Shown: positions 26,001 through 37,045, numbered from the stretch's first letter. The stretch is 64,000 nucleotides of DNA from Bimastos eiseni (GCA_959347315.1 OY365814.1:32164387-32228386), one strand, 5' to 3'. A program made the numbers and translations. The notes: generated from the sequence alone by a model not told the origin.

Positions 26001-29000
26001 ATACTGTAAATATTACATTGGATTACATTTTACTGTATTTCATTGCATTATATATAGACTATATATATTTATAGCATATCATACCGTTTGGACGTCCGTA
26101 ATGCTGTAGGCATGACCACTGATCAGGCCGTTGCACAGTGTCTCCTGTTTTCCATCTGACACCTAACGGAAGAGCAATAGTGATAAACACAGATCTTAAG
26201 GAAACATGTCCAATGACATCTAGGATGGATGAGTCCAATGCTATGGAACATTAAAGAACAGCAAAACATAAGGCAATTAGCGTTTAGAATATCAAAAGAT
26301 GCAAGGGAACATTGCGAAAGTATCGGGACAACTTGACCAAAAATCGGCTTGAGTGACGAGAGTCTGGAACATTAAGCACCATAAGTTCTTGGTTCACCAA
26401 ACGACAAACGCCACAGAACAATATCAAGAACTGAAGAAATCGTGGAACATTTCGAGCGTTGAATAACACTGGCATGTCTTTCCGAAGAGGCGCTATACAA
26501 ATTTGTGATTTAAATTAGAATCAAGTTATAATATGAACGTACGTCGATGGAGCAGCCCATCAGAGATCCCTTCTTCCACGCCTTCTGCATGATCTGGAAA
26601 AGATCGCACGGAGCGTTATCCTTGAGTTCGTGTCTCACTACCAATCCTCCGGTGAAGTCAGTCTGAGCATCGCCCGCCACTCCCCAGTTCAGAGCCTCAT
26701 ACGATCCGTTCAACCTACGACATACACCATCATCATCGTCGTCGTCATGGTCATTTTCATAGTCGTAAATCGCAATAACACTTTTATATTACTATCATTA
26801 TAATGTTGCAATTATTGCTATCATTTAAGTACAAATTTAGGAACAACCGCTCGTACTGATCAACAGTCAAGAACGACGAAGAAGGACCAACACTATTTTA
26901 CATCAACCATTTGGTTTTCTTGGCTCTTGTGCACATCATTTGCCGATATATGACTGTCACTGTTTATTACTCAATTATTGCCCCCAAAGCACCACCGTCA
27001 ATCCTACTTACGAAAAAGGGCAGACAGTTGAATTTACGCACTGTCATTCATGTAACTGCTACATTTACATATAAAAGTGTGAAGAAGAGCTAAAAATGGC
27101 TCGAGGCTAAAGGAATTTAAGCTATGACGAAAAGCTAAACGATGCGAGAAAAGAATGAGCATATTAGATCTAATCGATGCTTAAATGATAATCATTGGAA
27201 AGGAATCACTACATGGGGAGAAGTTAAGTAAATTAGCACCAAGCAAAGCCACTATAATAGGACACAGGGATAATTTATTTAAGAGGCCGTTAGGCATAAT
27301 TATATGGACACTAATTCTTCAGTGCAGAAGTAATAAAGACGTGGAATGATATGGCTGATTGTGCTGTCTCTGTGGTCTTTGTCGCGGTTTTTACGATGAG
27401 ACAAGGAGATTTGGGATATTAAGTGCTCCTGGTAAATGTGTAACAGCTGTAACAAAAAGAATACGTCTTCTGAACAACTTTACATCTTTGTTATGTTAAG
27501 CGACGTTACATGGAATCCATCGTCCATCGTCTTTCGTTCAGTGTGTAAATAGCAAAATTTTGGATGGCTTGTCTTACATTTTATTATAATTTGAGTATTG
27601 TTTAGGCAATATCATTTCAAATTCGTAGCCATAGATAAGATCAGTATTTTAAATCCGACATTCTAAAACTGTTTGTTAATGCTGCAACATCCTTATTGTT
27701 TCGCTGACATTGCGCTATTGCGCCACTTTTTTGCCAATGGATGCATTGTTGTAGTACAGTATGAGCGTATGTCGTGTTAGTCAAGATTACTTACGTTCTT
27801 CATTGTGCAAAAAACAAATTCCTGAACAAATCTCAAACTGACCAGAGGCGATACCGATCCGTTGACAGAAAACCATAATCGAACAAAGCAGCTTTCTCAG
27901 GTGCTAACGGAAGATTGATACTGTTGGACCAGGGAGTTAATGTCGTGGAATGCTACCTATTCTAGAGAGTTTAACCGACCACAACTAGGCGTCAGTGCCG
28001 CTCGGTGGATATTCTGGTTGTGGGAACAACAAGGGCACCTGGCGATTTTTTTCTCTTTGTCCCTGATCTTCCTATTGAGAGTGTGAATGTATGGCCGAGT
28101 TCATTTGAGGTGCATGTGCAGCAGATATCTCCACACATCTATTAATCTTGCATGAAGTTTCTCTAGGCTGTCGTAAACCGAAGAGCAAGAGGTTAAGAAA
28201 CGAACCGATAACTGTGACTCACTCTGCATACGCCTTTTCGAGGAGAGCGCTCCAGAACTCTTTTCCTTCCTTTGAGTGCATGTAGATCAGTTTGTTGTCC
28301 TGTGTGGGAAGGAGATCGTCAATCAGAGCCTCAACCCATCGTCCGTATTGCCAGAACTGGAATCGGAACACACCTGTAAACGCACAACGTTCCATCATTA
28401 CACAGAACATTGGTCCATCTAGACACAGTGTAACTTTTGTCGACACAGCTCTTGAATATGAGATGTATTGGTTAAACTCGCAAGGGGCAACGCGTGTCAT
28501 TGTCTGTATGTCCTTCTCTGTCATCATGCGTTGCCTGGTTGTCTCTTATCCAACCTGTACTTCTGTCTGTCTGCCTGTCTAACCATCGATCTGTCTTATG
28601 CAATAGGTCTGTGTGTCCAAATGACATCTATCCTATGTGTGCGTAGTATGTCTGCCTGACTTAACACCATCTGCAACATGCCCACATAGCTATCTGTGCT
28701 AGGGTGGTCCTTCATCCATTTGTCGAAAGTCGTACTTCACATGTTAAGAACCTGATTTTATCCACCACAAGCAGAAAATATCAGAACCATGAAATGTGGT
28801 AGCACAGTTGAATACAGTTGGATACTGTTTCCTCATCCTGTCACAAATGGATGAAATTAGGTCGAATACATTCTAAATAAAAGCCACAAAACTACCATCA
28901 GGATCAGCACAAAGTCAAAACCCATATGAACACATTCTAAATGAAAACAATGATCTGCACATTCTGAATACAAACCGTGTTGAACATGGTTATTTTGAAC

Positions 29001-31077
29001 CATGGTCAACAGAGATGATATTGAAATTTAGCAGCTAGACAAAGCTATTGCAGTATATTAATCAATCGGAGAATATGGGTTTGCTTGGAGCGAAATGACT
29101 TTCATGCCGTAGCTAAGAGACTGAAGTCGCCAACTGTTTTTGTTCGATTTCTTACATTTAGGTAACTCGGGGTTGCAGCCAAAGCAAGCAGTGCCTTTAA
29201 ATTCAATTTTGCAAACGTGAGCAATCATTACCATACAGTTATGATTCGCTCATACCTCATAGGGTAAATGATAATCATCCTACTCACTTTTCCAAATCCT
29301 ATCTTACCATTGTCTCCATTACTCGTACCCACCCTACATTATCTTATAATATCCTGCCTCAGGGGCGTCAATCTCCCTCTGAGTGATGGAGGCAAGCTCC
29401 CCGGTCCCAAGTGCCCCTTACGACGCAAAAAATGTCCCGCCCTCCTGTGTTAAATCGTAGGCATTTACCTTCGAACCCCTCCTATCTGGACGCCCCTGTC
29501 CTGCCTAATCTTACTTACCATATTATACCCTGGATAATTTTACTTACCATATAATACCCTGGATAATCTTACTTATCTTATTATACCCTACCTAATCTTA
29601 TCTTAATGTACACTAACTTAACTTTAATATGACATTATAGTAAAATATCTTTCCAAATCGTATCTTTTCTTTGGCCAATAATGCAATAAAATACTTTGCC
29701 ACATAGAAGTTGAGACGGGTTACATACCGGTGTATTCCTTGTCGAAGGACTGGTCTGGTGGGATAACCTTATTCAGAAGATTCTTATTTGTGGCAAGACC
29801 AGCCACAGCGGCCAAAAACCAGCAGTCATCTATGAAAAACATCAATTGGCATGATTTTTTATCGTCTCTTACCCCTACACCAGCAACAACATTAGCCCAA
29901 CCTAAAAGCAACATGTACCTAAGATGGCACAGAAGTTAACCTGAAATAGTCGCAATACGCACCAAACGTGTTCAGAAAGTGCTAAATAGAAAGAAATATG
30001 CTCAAAGCGTACTTAAGTTGCCTTGGTTGACGTCCATACGATTCGCTCCATCAACAAACAGCTGAGGATTGGAGCAAATTTCCTGAAACAATTCACAACA
30101 TTGATCATCACGTTGCATGCAAGTAATCCATCAGTCTTCTTCTCTCTTCTTCGTCACGGTGGCCGATTGGTTAGAGCAGCGGTCGGCTCGTAACACTCAT
30201 TGTGCGATGTGTGTGCGGGTCCGACCCTCGTCCGAGGAGTCGCTGACTAGGGACCTTGAGCAAGTCCTTCGCTCACAATTGCTCTGCATTACAACTGCAG
30301 TTGCGTCGTCAAAGCGTGTGCGCTTCTTAGGAAAAAAATGTTGTCAGAAGGGCAATATCAAATTTCAGTTGTATTGTATTATCATGCAAACGTCGGCGAT
30401 AAAGCCCCAATCACACGTTTCCGGGTTTACGTATGCATGCTGAGGGTTCTTGGTCCTAGACCAGGTGTTGACCACTCCTCTCCTGGTAGGGAAGGCGATC
30501 GGTGGCTCTATCATTTCGATCTCATACGCCCTCAGGTGACCTTCTAGCACCTGCCTCCTACGTTGGCGAGGCATTTATTGGAATTCCCTACGAGCCTGTT
30601 CATCACGCGTATCGCTCTTGGCGGTCCATCGGTCGAAGAGTTCTTCACGGATGGCATAGCCTCACAGGATAGTCTCTTACTTGGCTATTTCCCCACCATG
30701 ATGAGGTTCCGATAGGTCTTACCGTTTCATGAATACAAGAAACCCGTTTTCTTCAGCCAGATCAGTTCAATAAACCCCTGTGATCCGGTATCACAATGAG
30801 CTTCTAATTAAATAAGCCGAACGAATTACGAGATTAAAGAATTCAGCCTCCAACCTTTGGTCTTTTCCACTCAATATTCGGACACGCAGACGCCGGATTC
30901 TTGAAGTAGATGGAGCTGGTGACTGCAGGAAAGTCTGGATCTTTCCATAGCGATCCACTAGCCAGACACTCCGCCTTGATCTCCTCATAGGTCTTCGTAG
31001 CCCCACCTGGACATAGGGGAACGTAGTCGCACTTCTGACCCAGACCGAAACCCGTGTCGTGGATCGTGGAACAAAAC
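11998..31077 (-). CDS. Calpain A: classical PEF calpain paralogue, probably disrupted
   Basis: Exons (minus strand, 5' to 3'): 30855-31077, 30013-30082, 29728-29829, 28223-28373, 26543-26714, 26085-26162, 24565-24656, 24106-24183, 22319-22491, 21837-22001, 18568-18779, 17563-17599, 16963-17104, 15949-16007, 15540-15608, 13994-14072, 12723-12839, 11998-12056. These give the N-terminal [14 protein letters not shown] segment, catalytic DCWFLAA, GHAYS and RNPWG, the C2-like acidic loop (EADSDDENG), [11 protein letters not shown] and PEF hands. Each exon matches calpain B in length except exon 10, which is 1 nt longer (AAAG|GCAAGT) and would shift frame into exon 11. The frame of exon 1 has no ATG before an upstream TAA. 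The EF2 loop reads [12 protein letters not shown], with two ligands lost. The terminal exon ends like B. This is most likely a decaying gene or one needing different splicing. It would otherwise be a cytosolic calcium-dependent cysteine protease. Confidence 0.85.
12955..13300. repeat. AAT/ATT trinucleotide microsatellites
   Basis: (AAT)n at about 12955-13012, and its complement (ATT)n with interruptions at about 13115-13305, including TAG/TAT variants. They lie in the intron between the last EF-hand exons of calpain A, and the opposite polarity allows a hairpin. Confidence 0.9.
14338..14395 (-). mobile_element. tRNA-like SINE head fragment
   Basis: The minus strand reads TAGTCTAGTGGTTAGCGTGCTGG, an A-box-like tRNA start, followed by CTGTCAGTCTCGAGATCTGTG. 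No clear mature tRNA fold or B box was found, so it is a SINE remnant rather than a tRNA gene. Confidence 0.5.
14718..15536. mobile_element. MITE with GGGGTCGTCC / GCGGCCGTCC ends inserted at a splice donor
   Basis: About 819 bp with inverted termini GGGGTCGTCCATAATGACGT and GCGGCCGTCCATTAATGACG, flanked by TTA on each side. Its right end lies 4 nt from calpain A exon 15 (15540-15608), so the donor GTAAGC takes its last bases from the element. Calpain B has no insertion at the equivalent intron (46232-46790). No transposase frame is visible. Confidence 0.75.
16395..16790 (+). mobile_element. LINE endonuclease-region fragment
   Basis: The plus-strand frame reads [15 protein letters not shown]..., with the GDFN motif of AP-type endonucleases of non-LTR retrotransposons. 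It continues open to about 16788 but shows no reverse transcriptase block. It lies in a calpain A intron in the opposite orientation to the gene. Confidence 0.5.
17787..17846 (+). mobile_element. tRNA-derived SINE fragment
   Basis: AGTCTAGCGTGCTGATCTGCC followed by GGTCGCGGATTCAAATCCCCG gives an A-like and a good B-box (GGATTCAAATCCC), but the acceptor and anticodon arms do not pair well. Confidence 0.45.
18250..18505 (+). mobile_element. LINE 3' end fragment (VPRTRT-type), copy in calpain A
   Basis: The sequence TCTCTTGGTACCTCGAACTTTGACTGC encodes a degraded version of the LVPRTRT motif found at the C terminus of CR1/L2-type LINE proteins. It ends with GAGAGGCGCTATTAACTTCT, immediately downstream of exon 11. 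The same insertion sits at the same place in calpain B (49230-49620), so it predates the duplication. Confidence 0.6.
18780..19043 (-). other. Possible Gly/Asp/His-rich extension of calpain A exon 11, or intronic microsatellite
   Basis: This run of GGT/GAT/CAC codons is open on the minus strand and in frame with exon 11. It encodes about 88 residues of GGD repeats with two or three His tracts (HHHHH). A strong polypyrimidine tract and acceptor (TTATTATCCTCTTCCAG) lies at 19044, better than the CGTACGCTTCCAG before 18779 that matches calpain B. If included, it would place a glycine-rich linker in the C2-like domain, reminiscent of the Gly-rich region of calpain small subunits. It may simply be a hexanucleotide microsatellite in the intron. 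Confidence 0.35.
19185..19365. repeat. GTC/ATC/CAG trinucleotide microsatellite
   Basis: Interrupted (GTC)n, (ATC)n and a short (CAG)n run. It opens long artificial frames on both strands that are not genes. Confidence 0.85.
19853..19884. repeat. AT dinucleotide microsatellite
   Basis: About 15 alternating AT units in a calpain A intron. Confidence 0.85.
20925..21345 (+). mobile_element. Non-LTR retrotransposon reverse-transcriptase fragment (CR1/L2-like)
   Basis: The plus-strand frame to 21208 contains [16 protein letters not shown], then [23 protein letters not shown], the diagnostic order of LINE reverse transcriptase blocks. In a shifted frame near 21236-21255, ADDTLLLS preserves the catalytic motif. 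A frameshift and stop break the domain. It lies antisense in the intron between calpain A exons 10 and 11. Confidence 0.85.
22998..23083. repeat. AAT trinucleotide microsatellite
   Basis: About 28 uninterrupted TAA/AAT units in a calpain A intron. Confidence 0.95.
24800..25760. mobile_element. Old dispersed repeat in the exon 6/7 intron
   Basis: Phrases such as GAGATCAAGTCGATC, AGAAGACCGCAGACA and CTGCAGTAGTCAATGCGATAG resemble a common LINE-associated repeat. A shorter related block occurs at the same intron of calpain B (52750-52980). It has no intact frame. Confidence 0.4.
27094..28222. other. Intron 4 of calpain A, nothing recognised
   Basis: AT-rich unique sequence. Parts of its right half (ACCGACC..GGCGTCAGTGCCGCTC..GTGGATATTCTGGTTG) are alignable with the matching calpain B intron, as expected for orthologous intron DNA. 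Confidence 0.6.
30153..30315 (+). mobile_element. tRNA-derived SINE, plus orientation
   Basis: The head reads GTGGCCGATTGGTTAGAGCAG (A box) and GGGTCCGACCCTCG (B box), followed by the family body CAAGTCCTTCGCTCACAATTG and CATTACAACTGCAGTTGCG. The same element occurs inverted at 38720-38877 and 59610-59767. It inserted next to calpain A exon 2. Confidence 0.75.
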
Positions 31078-31439
31078 CTGAATGGCCTGATTTGCTCGAC
31101 GAACGAAATTTACCGAGTTTTTGAAGGTAAAGCCGATGGTGTCTACACAAAATGCTGACTGTTCAACGTCCGGAGTAAACTTGGATGACAACGATGAACT
31201 GTGTCGCTTCTACCAAACTGGAAACGTAATGTGCGAAAACAAAATATAAGGGAGCAATGCAATCGGATGTAAAGTATTGCTTCTCATACATCTAGACCTT
31301 ATAATAATGACCAAGCGCAAAGAAGATCTTTTTCCTACTTCCAGAGTCTTTGGTCTCTCCTCCCGGTATCATTTTGTCATCATTCGTCGTACTCTCGCAG
31401 TTCTGCGCCTCTGGTGAGTCTCGTCACGACGTCAAGAGG

Positions 31440-31815
31440 CGTCGAACTACTTCTGCCAATACCCAGAAGACTGGTTCGGCCAATACCTAACTGATTCTGC
31501 CAATATCCAACTGCTTCTGCCATTACCCAGAAGACTGTTTCTGCCAATAACCAACTGCTTCTGCCAATACCCAGAAGGCTGTTTCTGCCGAAACCAAGCT
31601 GCTTCTGCCCATACCCAGCTGCTTCTCCCAAGACCTAACTGCTTCTGCCAATGCCCAACTGCGCCTGCCAAAACCCATCTGCGTCTGCCAATACCCAACT
31701 GATTTTGCCAAAACCCAACTGCTTCTGCCATTACCCATAAGACTGTTTTTGCCAATAACTAACTGCTTCTATTAATAACCAACTGCTTCTGCCACTATCC
31801 AGCTGCTTCAGATGA
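31440..31815. repeat. 20-bp minisatellite upstream of calpain A
   Basis: About 18 imperfect copies of the minus-strand unit TTGGGTATTGGCAGAAGCAG. Because 20 is not a multiple of 3 and the unit lacks stops, all three frames stay open with a 20-residue period; these are not genes. It lies between the leader exon and the first calpain coding exon, and closely related arrays occupy the same position in B' and B. Confidence 0.9.
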
Positions 31816-31899
31816 TATTATGCTCAGCCTATCCATCATTGTCTGTAGACCTTTCCGGCTCCTTGCCAACGTTGCCAACATACATACATATATACGAGT

Positions 31900-32040
31900 C
31901 TACGTATAAACTTACATACTTTAGAAACAAAATAGCATACTGCACCTTGAATAAGCGCGTCAGACGGATGAACGGGTAGAACAACCTGGAGACGACCTCT
32001 GCGACCACGACATCGTCTCAGCAACGCGTGCTTATATAGC
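31900..32040 (-). promoter_or_regulatory. Calpain A TATA promoter and 5' leader exon
   Basis: Minus-strand GCTATATAAG (32031-32040) is followed by CACGCGTTGCTGAGACGATG and a leader with a donor AAAGTAT|GTAAGT near 31914. An alternative donor lies at TTCAAG|GTGCAG. The only short ATG frame in the leader stops at once. The block is almost identical to those of B' and B. Confidence 0.65.
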
Positions 32041-32174
32041 CAGTGGTGCAATTGCACTTGTTTGCGTGGAGGTTGGTGTCTGGAGGTGACAGATGCATCT
32101 CATGGTCTATATATATATATATATGATGAATTAATTATGGTCAATTTAAAATCTATGGAAAAATTTAAGGCGTT

Positions 32175-33138
32175 CCAATTTGTAGCGATCAATTGGACCG
32201 TCTTTGCAATAAAAGGACCACCTCGAACTTCTAATAACTGACAGAGATAATGCTTATAAATTATAGCTTACAGACCACTGTCTTGTGCGTGTTTGTGTGG
32301 GTGTTAGTGTTTGTTGGTAGTTACGGGTGCACCATTTTTTATCTAAAGTGATGGTGATAGGCCTAAGTCAATAATCTGTTACAAATGTATGGTCGTGAAA
32401 TGACTTCAGTACCGTTTCAGCAATTAATCTTTGAATCTAAGTAGTTAATGATGTATTTGAGGCACATTACTCATAGCCAATTGATTTTTGCGCTTTTACG
32501 TGTTTGCGTGGTGTTGGTGAGTGAGGTAGCGGGTGATTCATAATGATCTACACTGATGATGGCAATTAAATAATTTTTTTAATTTAAGGCCGTCCCAAAT
32601 TTTTAAAGACCACAGGGATACAATTATAAGACGACCTCAAATTTGCATTGACTGACGGCGTCTGTAACCGTTGTGTAAGAGAGCGTCGGTATTCTGTGGG
32701 TTGGGAACATTTCAGTCTAACATCTGGACCACTTTTATTCTACTAACCTACAGGCTATCCTACCCACCAGTCAGCGCCGTAAGAAATTTTTGTATTGTGG
32801 GCAGCTTCTTAGTGAGTAACAGCTTAGAATTGTTGATCACTTGACTGATTTTGGAAAGTCGGTTAAGTGTGATCAACACTGTAATTGTAGTGATTGAAGG
32901 GCAGTCTGCGATGAAAAAAATACTAGGCCTACATACTAAATAATTTATAGATGTCGATGCTTTTACGGAGACATAGGTCAGTTCATACGGTTAAACAAAG
33001 ACTATATATTTATATTTATATATATTAAATATATATATATATATAACGAGTTTGTAAATATAATAGAAGGTGCAGAGAGAGAGAGACAGACAGCCAGACA
33101 GAGAGAGACAGAGAGAGAGGCGAACATACAGAGACAAG
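32175..33138. other. Intergenic DNA upstream of calpain A
   Basis: No gene was recognised. Identity with the other calpain upstream regions stops at about 32170. It ends in an AT microsatellite (33005-33045) and a GA-rich run (33070-33120), probably the reason the assembly broke at 33139. Confidence 0.6.
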
Positions 33139-33338
33139 NNNNNNNNNNNNNNNNNNNNNNNNNNNNNNNNNNNNNNNNNNNNNNNNNNNNNNNNNNNNNN
33201 NNNNNNNNNNNNNNNNNNNNNNNNNNNNNNNNNNNNNNNNNNNNNNNNNNNNNNNNNNNNNNNNNNNNNNNNNNNNNNNNNNNNNNNNNNNNNNNNNNNN
33301 NNNNNNNNNNNNNNNNNNNNNNNNNNNNNNNNNNNNNN
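33139..33338. other. Assembly gap of exactly 200 N
   Basis: The round size suggests a gap of arbitrary length. It interrupts calpain B' inside exon 5. Exons 6-18 of B' and its 3' flank are missing from the window, so the true gap is likely at least 9-10 kb if B' is complete. Confidence 0.95.
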
Positions 33339-36300
33339 AGTCAGTCAGAGCATCGCTCGCCACTCCCCAGCTCAAAGCCTCATACGATCCGTTCAACCTA
33401 CGACACACATAATAATCGTCATCATCATCATACCATAATTTCAATCGTAATCGTTATTACAAATTCATATTATTATCACAATTACTATAATTATTGATAT
33501 CATTATTCAAAGTACTAGCTAAGTAACAACGCTTGTAATGAGTAATAATCAAGGAATGGGGACCAATATGAGTATCATTTATTAGATTTTCTAGGCGCCC
33601 TTTGCACAATATTTGCTGGTGCACGACTGTAATCGTTTGTTACTCAGTTACAGGTCCTACTGCCCGAAAGCAGCACAGTAAATCCAATTTAAGAGAAAAG
33701 GGAGAACATTTGAATAGAGGTACTTTCATAATACATAACTACATAATAACTGCTACACAACACACATAGCTTGAGAAAGTGCAAAGAGGAACTAAAAAAA
33801 GATATTAAACTTCAAGGGTTTCAACTATGAAGTAAACTTGAAAAGTTGTGTCAATTTCAATACGATACCGTACGTAAGTTTATCACGGGCGATTGCGAAC
33901 TAAATGCGGAAACCACTAATGAAAGAAATCGATTTTTAAAGCGTTAACGGGAAATTGGGAGGTCCTACTACAGACCAAGAAGTAATGTCGTAGAATGCTA
34001 AGCAACCAATTCCAGAAATTTGAACCGAACCCGGCTAAGCTTCAATGACGCTCTGTGGACGTTCTTGTTGGGAGAACAGCAACAAGGGAATATGGCGATT
34101 GCCTGTTTTTCTCCCTAATTTCCGTCCTATTGAGATTGTCAATGTATGGTGCAAGTGCAGCAGAGATAACCACGCATCTGTGGTGTTGCAGTTAAACGAC
34201 ACTGTATGATAACAAAGACCATTAGCGTCGCCCTCCTATTTTATCCAGGATTGAGAGTGCAAGCAGTGATTTTATACCCATGTCCACGGGTTGACAGACC
34301 AGCATAAAAAACCCTTTAGACTTTAGCACACCAAATAAGCGAGAAGTTAAGATAAGAAGTTAAGCGCCCTTGTAGCGGCATGACCTACGTTACAGCGCTC
34401 TAGAAATTGTCCATTCAATAATAATGAACCGATGACAACACTGTGACTCACTTTGCATACGCCTTTTCAAGGAGGGCGCTCCAGAACTCGTTTCCTTCCT
34501 TTGAGTGCATGTAAATCAGTTTGTTTTCCTGTGTAGGAAGACGATCGTCAATGAGGACCTCAACCCATCGTCCGTATTGCCAGAAGTGGAATCGGAACAC
34601 CCCTGTAACGCATAATGTTCCATGATCACATGGCGGAACATTTATCTAAAATATTTCGTCCAGACAGAGCGAAACTTTTGTAGACAAACCCGGTTTAGTA
34701 CATTCTGAATCAGAACCAAGTTGAACATTATTTAGGACGCTGGTCAACAGCAATAATATTGAAATTGAACAGAAGGTTAAAGTTCATGAAATACATCATG
34801 CAGTTTATTGAGCAGTCGGAGAATACGGCCTTGCTTGTAAGTTGTAACTTAGACTCACTCATCTGCCGTGGCTCAGAGAATGAAGTCACTAATTCCTCTT
34901 GTTCATCTAGGTAACTCGAAATTGCAGCCAAGGTAAGAGGCACCCTTGAATTCAATTTCACAAATGTGGGTTACCATTGCCATACAGCTTTGCCAGGCTG
35001 TACCACAGAGAGTAACTGATTATTCTACTCACTTTTCCAAAACATCATCTTACCATACTTTCCATTACTGCACCCCACCCCACATTACCTCATCGTACCC
35101 ATCTGATCTTATCTATCTGTGCTATACCTTACCTTTGACATGACATGAGGTGTTTCATGAAAATGAAGCACCTCAACAAATCTTAACTATATCTTTGACC
35201 AATGATGCTATAATGTATTTTACAACATAGAAATTGACACGGGTTACATACCGGCGTATTCCTTGTCAAAGGACTGTCCAGTTGGAATGACTCTGTTCAG
35301 AAGAATCTGATTTGTGGTCAGACTCGACACAGCGGCCAAAAACCAGCAGTCATCTATGATAAAGAAAATCAATTGGCATCATTTTGTATCGCCTCTCACC
35401 CTTATAACAGTGATCGAAGCCCTCCTAAAATGTGCGAAAGCATGATAAAACTATAGGCAAGATGTGCCCAAGCTGGCACTAAAATTAACCCAAAATAGGG
35501 GTGAGACATACCCAATATCATGTACATGTAGTCTAGCGCAGAGAGCGCCTCTGAGTAGTGTTCTTCTTGATGATGCGCTATATCAAGCTAAAAATTGCAG
35601 GAACACTTAATAAAAAACAAATTCTGCATAATACGTACTTAAAGATGCCTTGGTTGACGTCCATACGATTCGCTCCATCGACAAACAGCTGAGGATTGGA
35701 ACAAATTTCCTGAAACAATTCGCAACCATTATGGTAATGATTGTGTTTCGTGCATGTAATCCAAGAATGCGTTTCAGCAACACAAGAAACCTATTCTTTT
35801 TATCCGGGTTAGGCATCATAGAAACCGCTGTGTTACTAACCGGAATTAATTAATAGGCTAGGCTAAGGCTCATCTGCTGGGTTCCCACTTTTCAGTTTAT
35901 CAGCTAAGATGCTTTATAATTGTTAAATTAACCATAATCAATATCTTTAGATTACTTTAATTTAGTTACTTGTAGCTGCCTTGCATAACTTGAATGCCCG
36001 TCCCACATAGTTGCCATGACCATAGATGCCAGGACCATAGATGCGATGACATGGATAAGCACCCAGGCGTTCCCAGATGACTCCTCTACGCTAACTGTAA
36101 TTGACATATAATTATTTTGATTTTAAATTCTACTTGATAAATTCTGCTGCATAAATGCCATTAATGTGATGCAACGCTATGAAATACAAATCAAGATACT
36201 GATAATTATGATAAAAATACTTAAACTTGTGATGATACCGAAACTGATACATATTCTGATTCTGATAATGATACACTGTACTTAGAATGATACTGATAAT

Positions 36301-36789
36301 TATCCTGAAACTGATGATGATGTTGATAATAACACTGATAATGATGATGATACCGATACTGACATTGAAACTTACACTGATAATGACATTGATTCTGACA
36401 GTGACACTGATAATGATACTGGTAATGACAATCATACCGACACCGATACTATTAATGATACTTCAATTGATACCGATAATGATACTATTAATGATAATGA
36501 TACTGATACTGATACACCTATGAATGAAACCACTTACGCTTGGTCTTTTCCACTGGATATTCTGACACGCAGACGACTGATCACGGAAGTGGATGGAACT
36601 GGTGACTGCCGCAAAGTCTGGATCCGTCCAGAGCGATCCACTCGCCAGACACTCCGCCTTGATCTCCTCGTAGGTCTTCGTAGCCCCACCTGGACATAAA
36701 GGAACGTAGTCGCACTTCCGACTCAGACCGAAACCTGTGTCGCGGATCGTTGGACAAAATCCGGACCAGTTATTAATGACGACTGGCAT
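33339..36789 (-). CDS. Calpain B', 5' half, cut by the assembly gap
   Basis: Exons are 36538-36789 (start [11 protein letters not shown]), 35639-35709, 35252-35353, 34452-34602 and 33339-33397 (partial). Sequence is almost identical to the first five exons of calpain B. The one coding difference I found is an extra A in exon 2 (CTTTAA|GTACGT versus CTTAA|GTACGT). That makes exon 2 71 nt instead of 70 and puts TGA just before the catalytic Cys codon after splicing. This is either a real nonsense frameshift making B' a young pseudogene, or an assembly base error. Exons for the rest of the protease domain, C2-like and PEF domains are not present left of the gap. Confidence 0.85.
36228..36515. 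repeat. GATACT/GATAAT hexanucleotide repeat beside calpain B' exon 1
   Basis: Irregular runs of TGATAATGATACTGATAC lie directly inside intron 1, ending about 20 bp from the exon 1 donor. The second copy is at 57117-57404. Confidence 0.85.
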
Positions 36790-37045
36790 TTTTGGATGGT
36801 TTGTTGCCGAGTTTTCTACTGGAAAAGCTGATGGTGTTTACACAAACCGTTGTTTCCTCAACCTCTGGAATTGACTTGGATAGCGCCGATGAACTTTGTC
36901 GCTTCAACAAAACCTGAATGGCCTGATTTGCTCGACGAACGACATTTACCGAGTTTTTGAAGGTAAAGCCGATGGTGTCTACACAAAATGCTGACTGTTC
37001 AACGTCCGGAGTAAACTTGGATGACAAAGATGAACTGTGTCGCTT
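36790..37045 (-). repeat. Duplicated ~125-bp unit upstream of the calpain B/B' start codon
   Basis: Two imperfect copies sit head to tail. Both contain GAAGCGACA..GTTCATC, then a CC(A/G)..GTTGA segment, TTTGTGTA(A/G)ACACCATC and GGCTTT/AGCTTTT. Calpain A has only one copy, because a 153-bp segment present here is absent there. It is probably 5' untranslated. Confidence 0.6.

Noticed and set aside
34728..34961. 77-residue frame [11 protein letters not shown]... (copy at 55618-55851)
   Set aside because: It lies wholly in a calpain intron, has no homology I recognise, and is conserved only through the recent duplication.
36130..36523. Ile/Met-rich frames over the GATACT repeat
   Set aside because: Microsatellite translation within calpain intron 1.
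36773..37027. 84-residue frame MSSKFTPDVEQS... upstream of calpain B' (also 57662-57916)
   Set aside because: It is out of frame with the calpain and composed of two copies of a duplicated 5' unit; likely untranslated.
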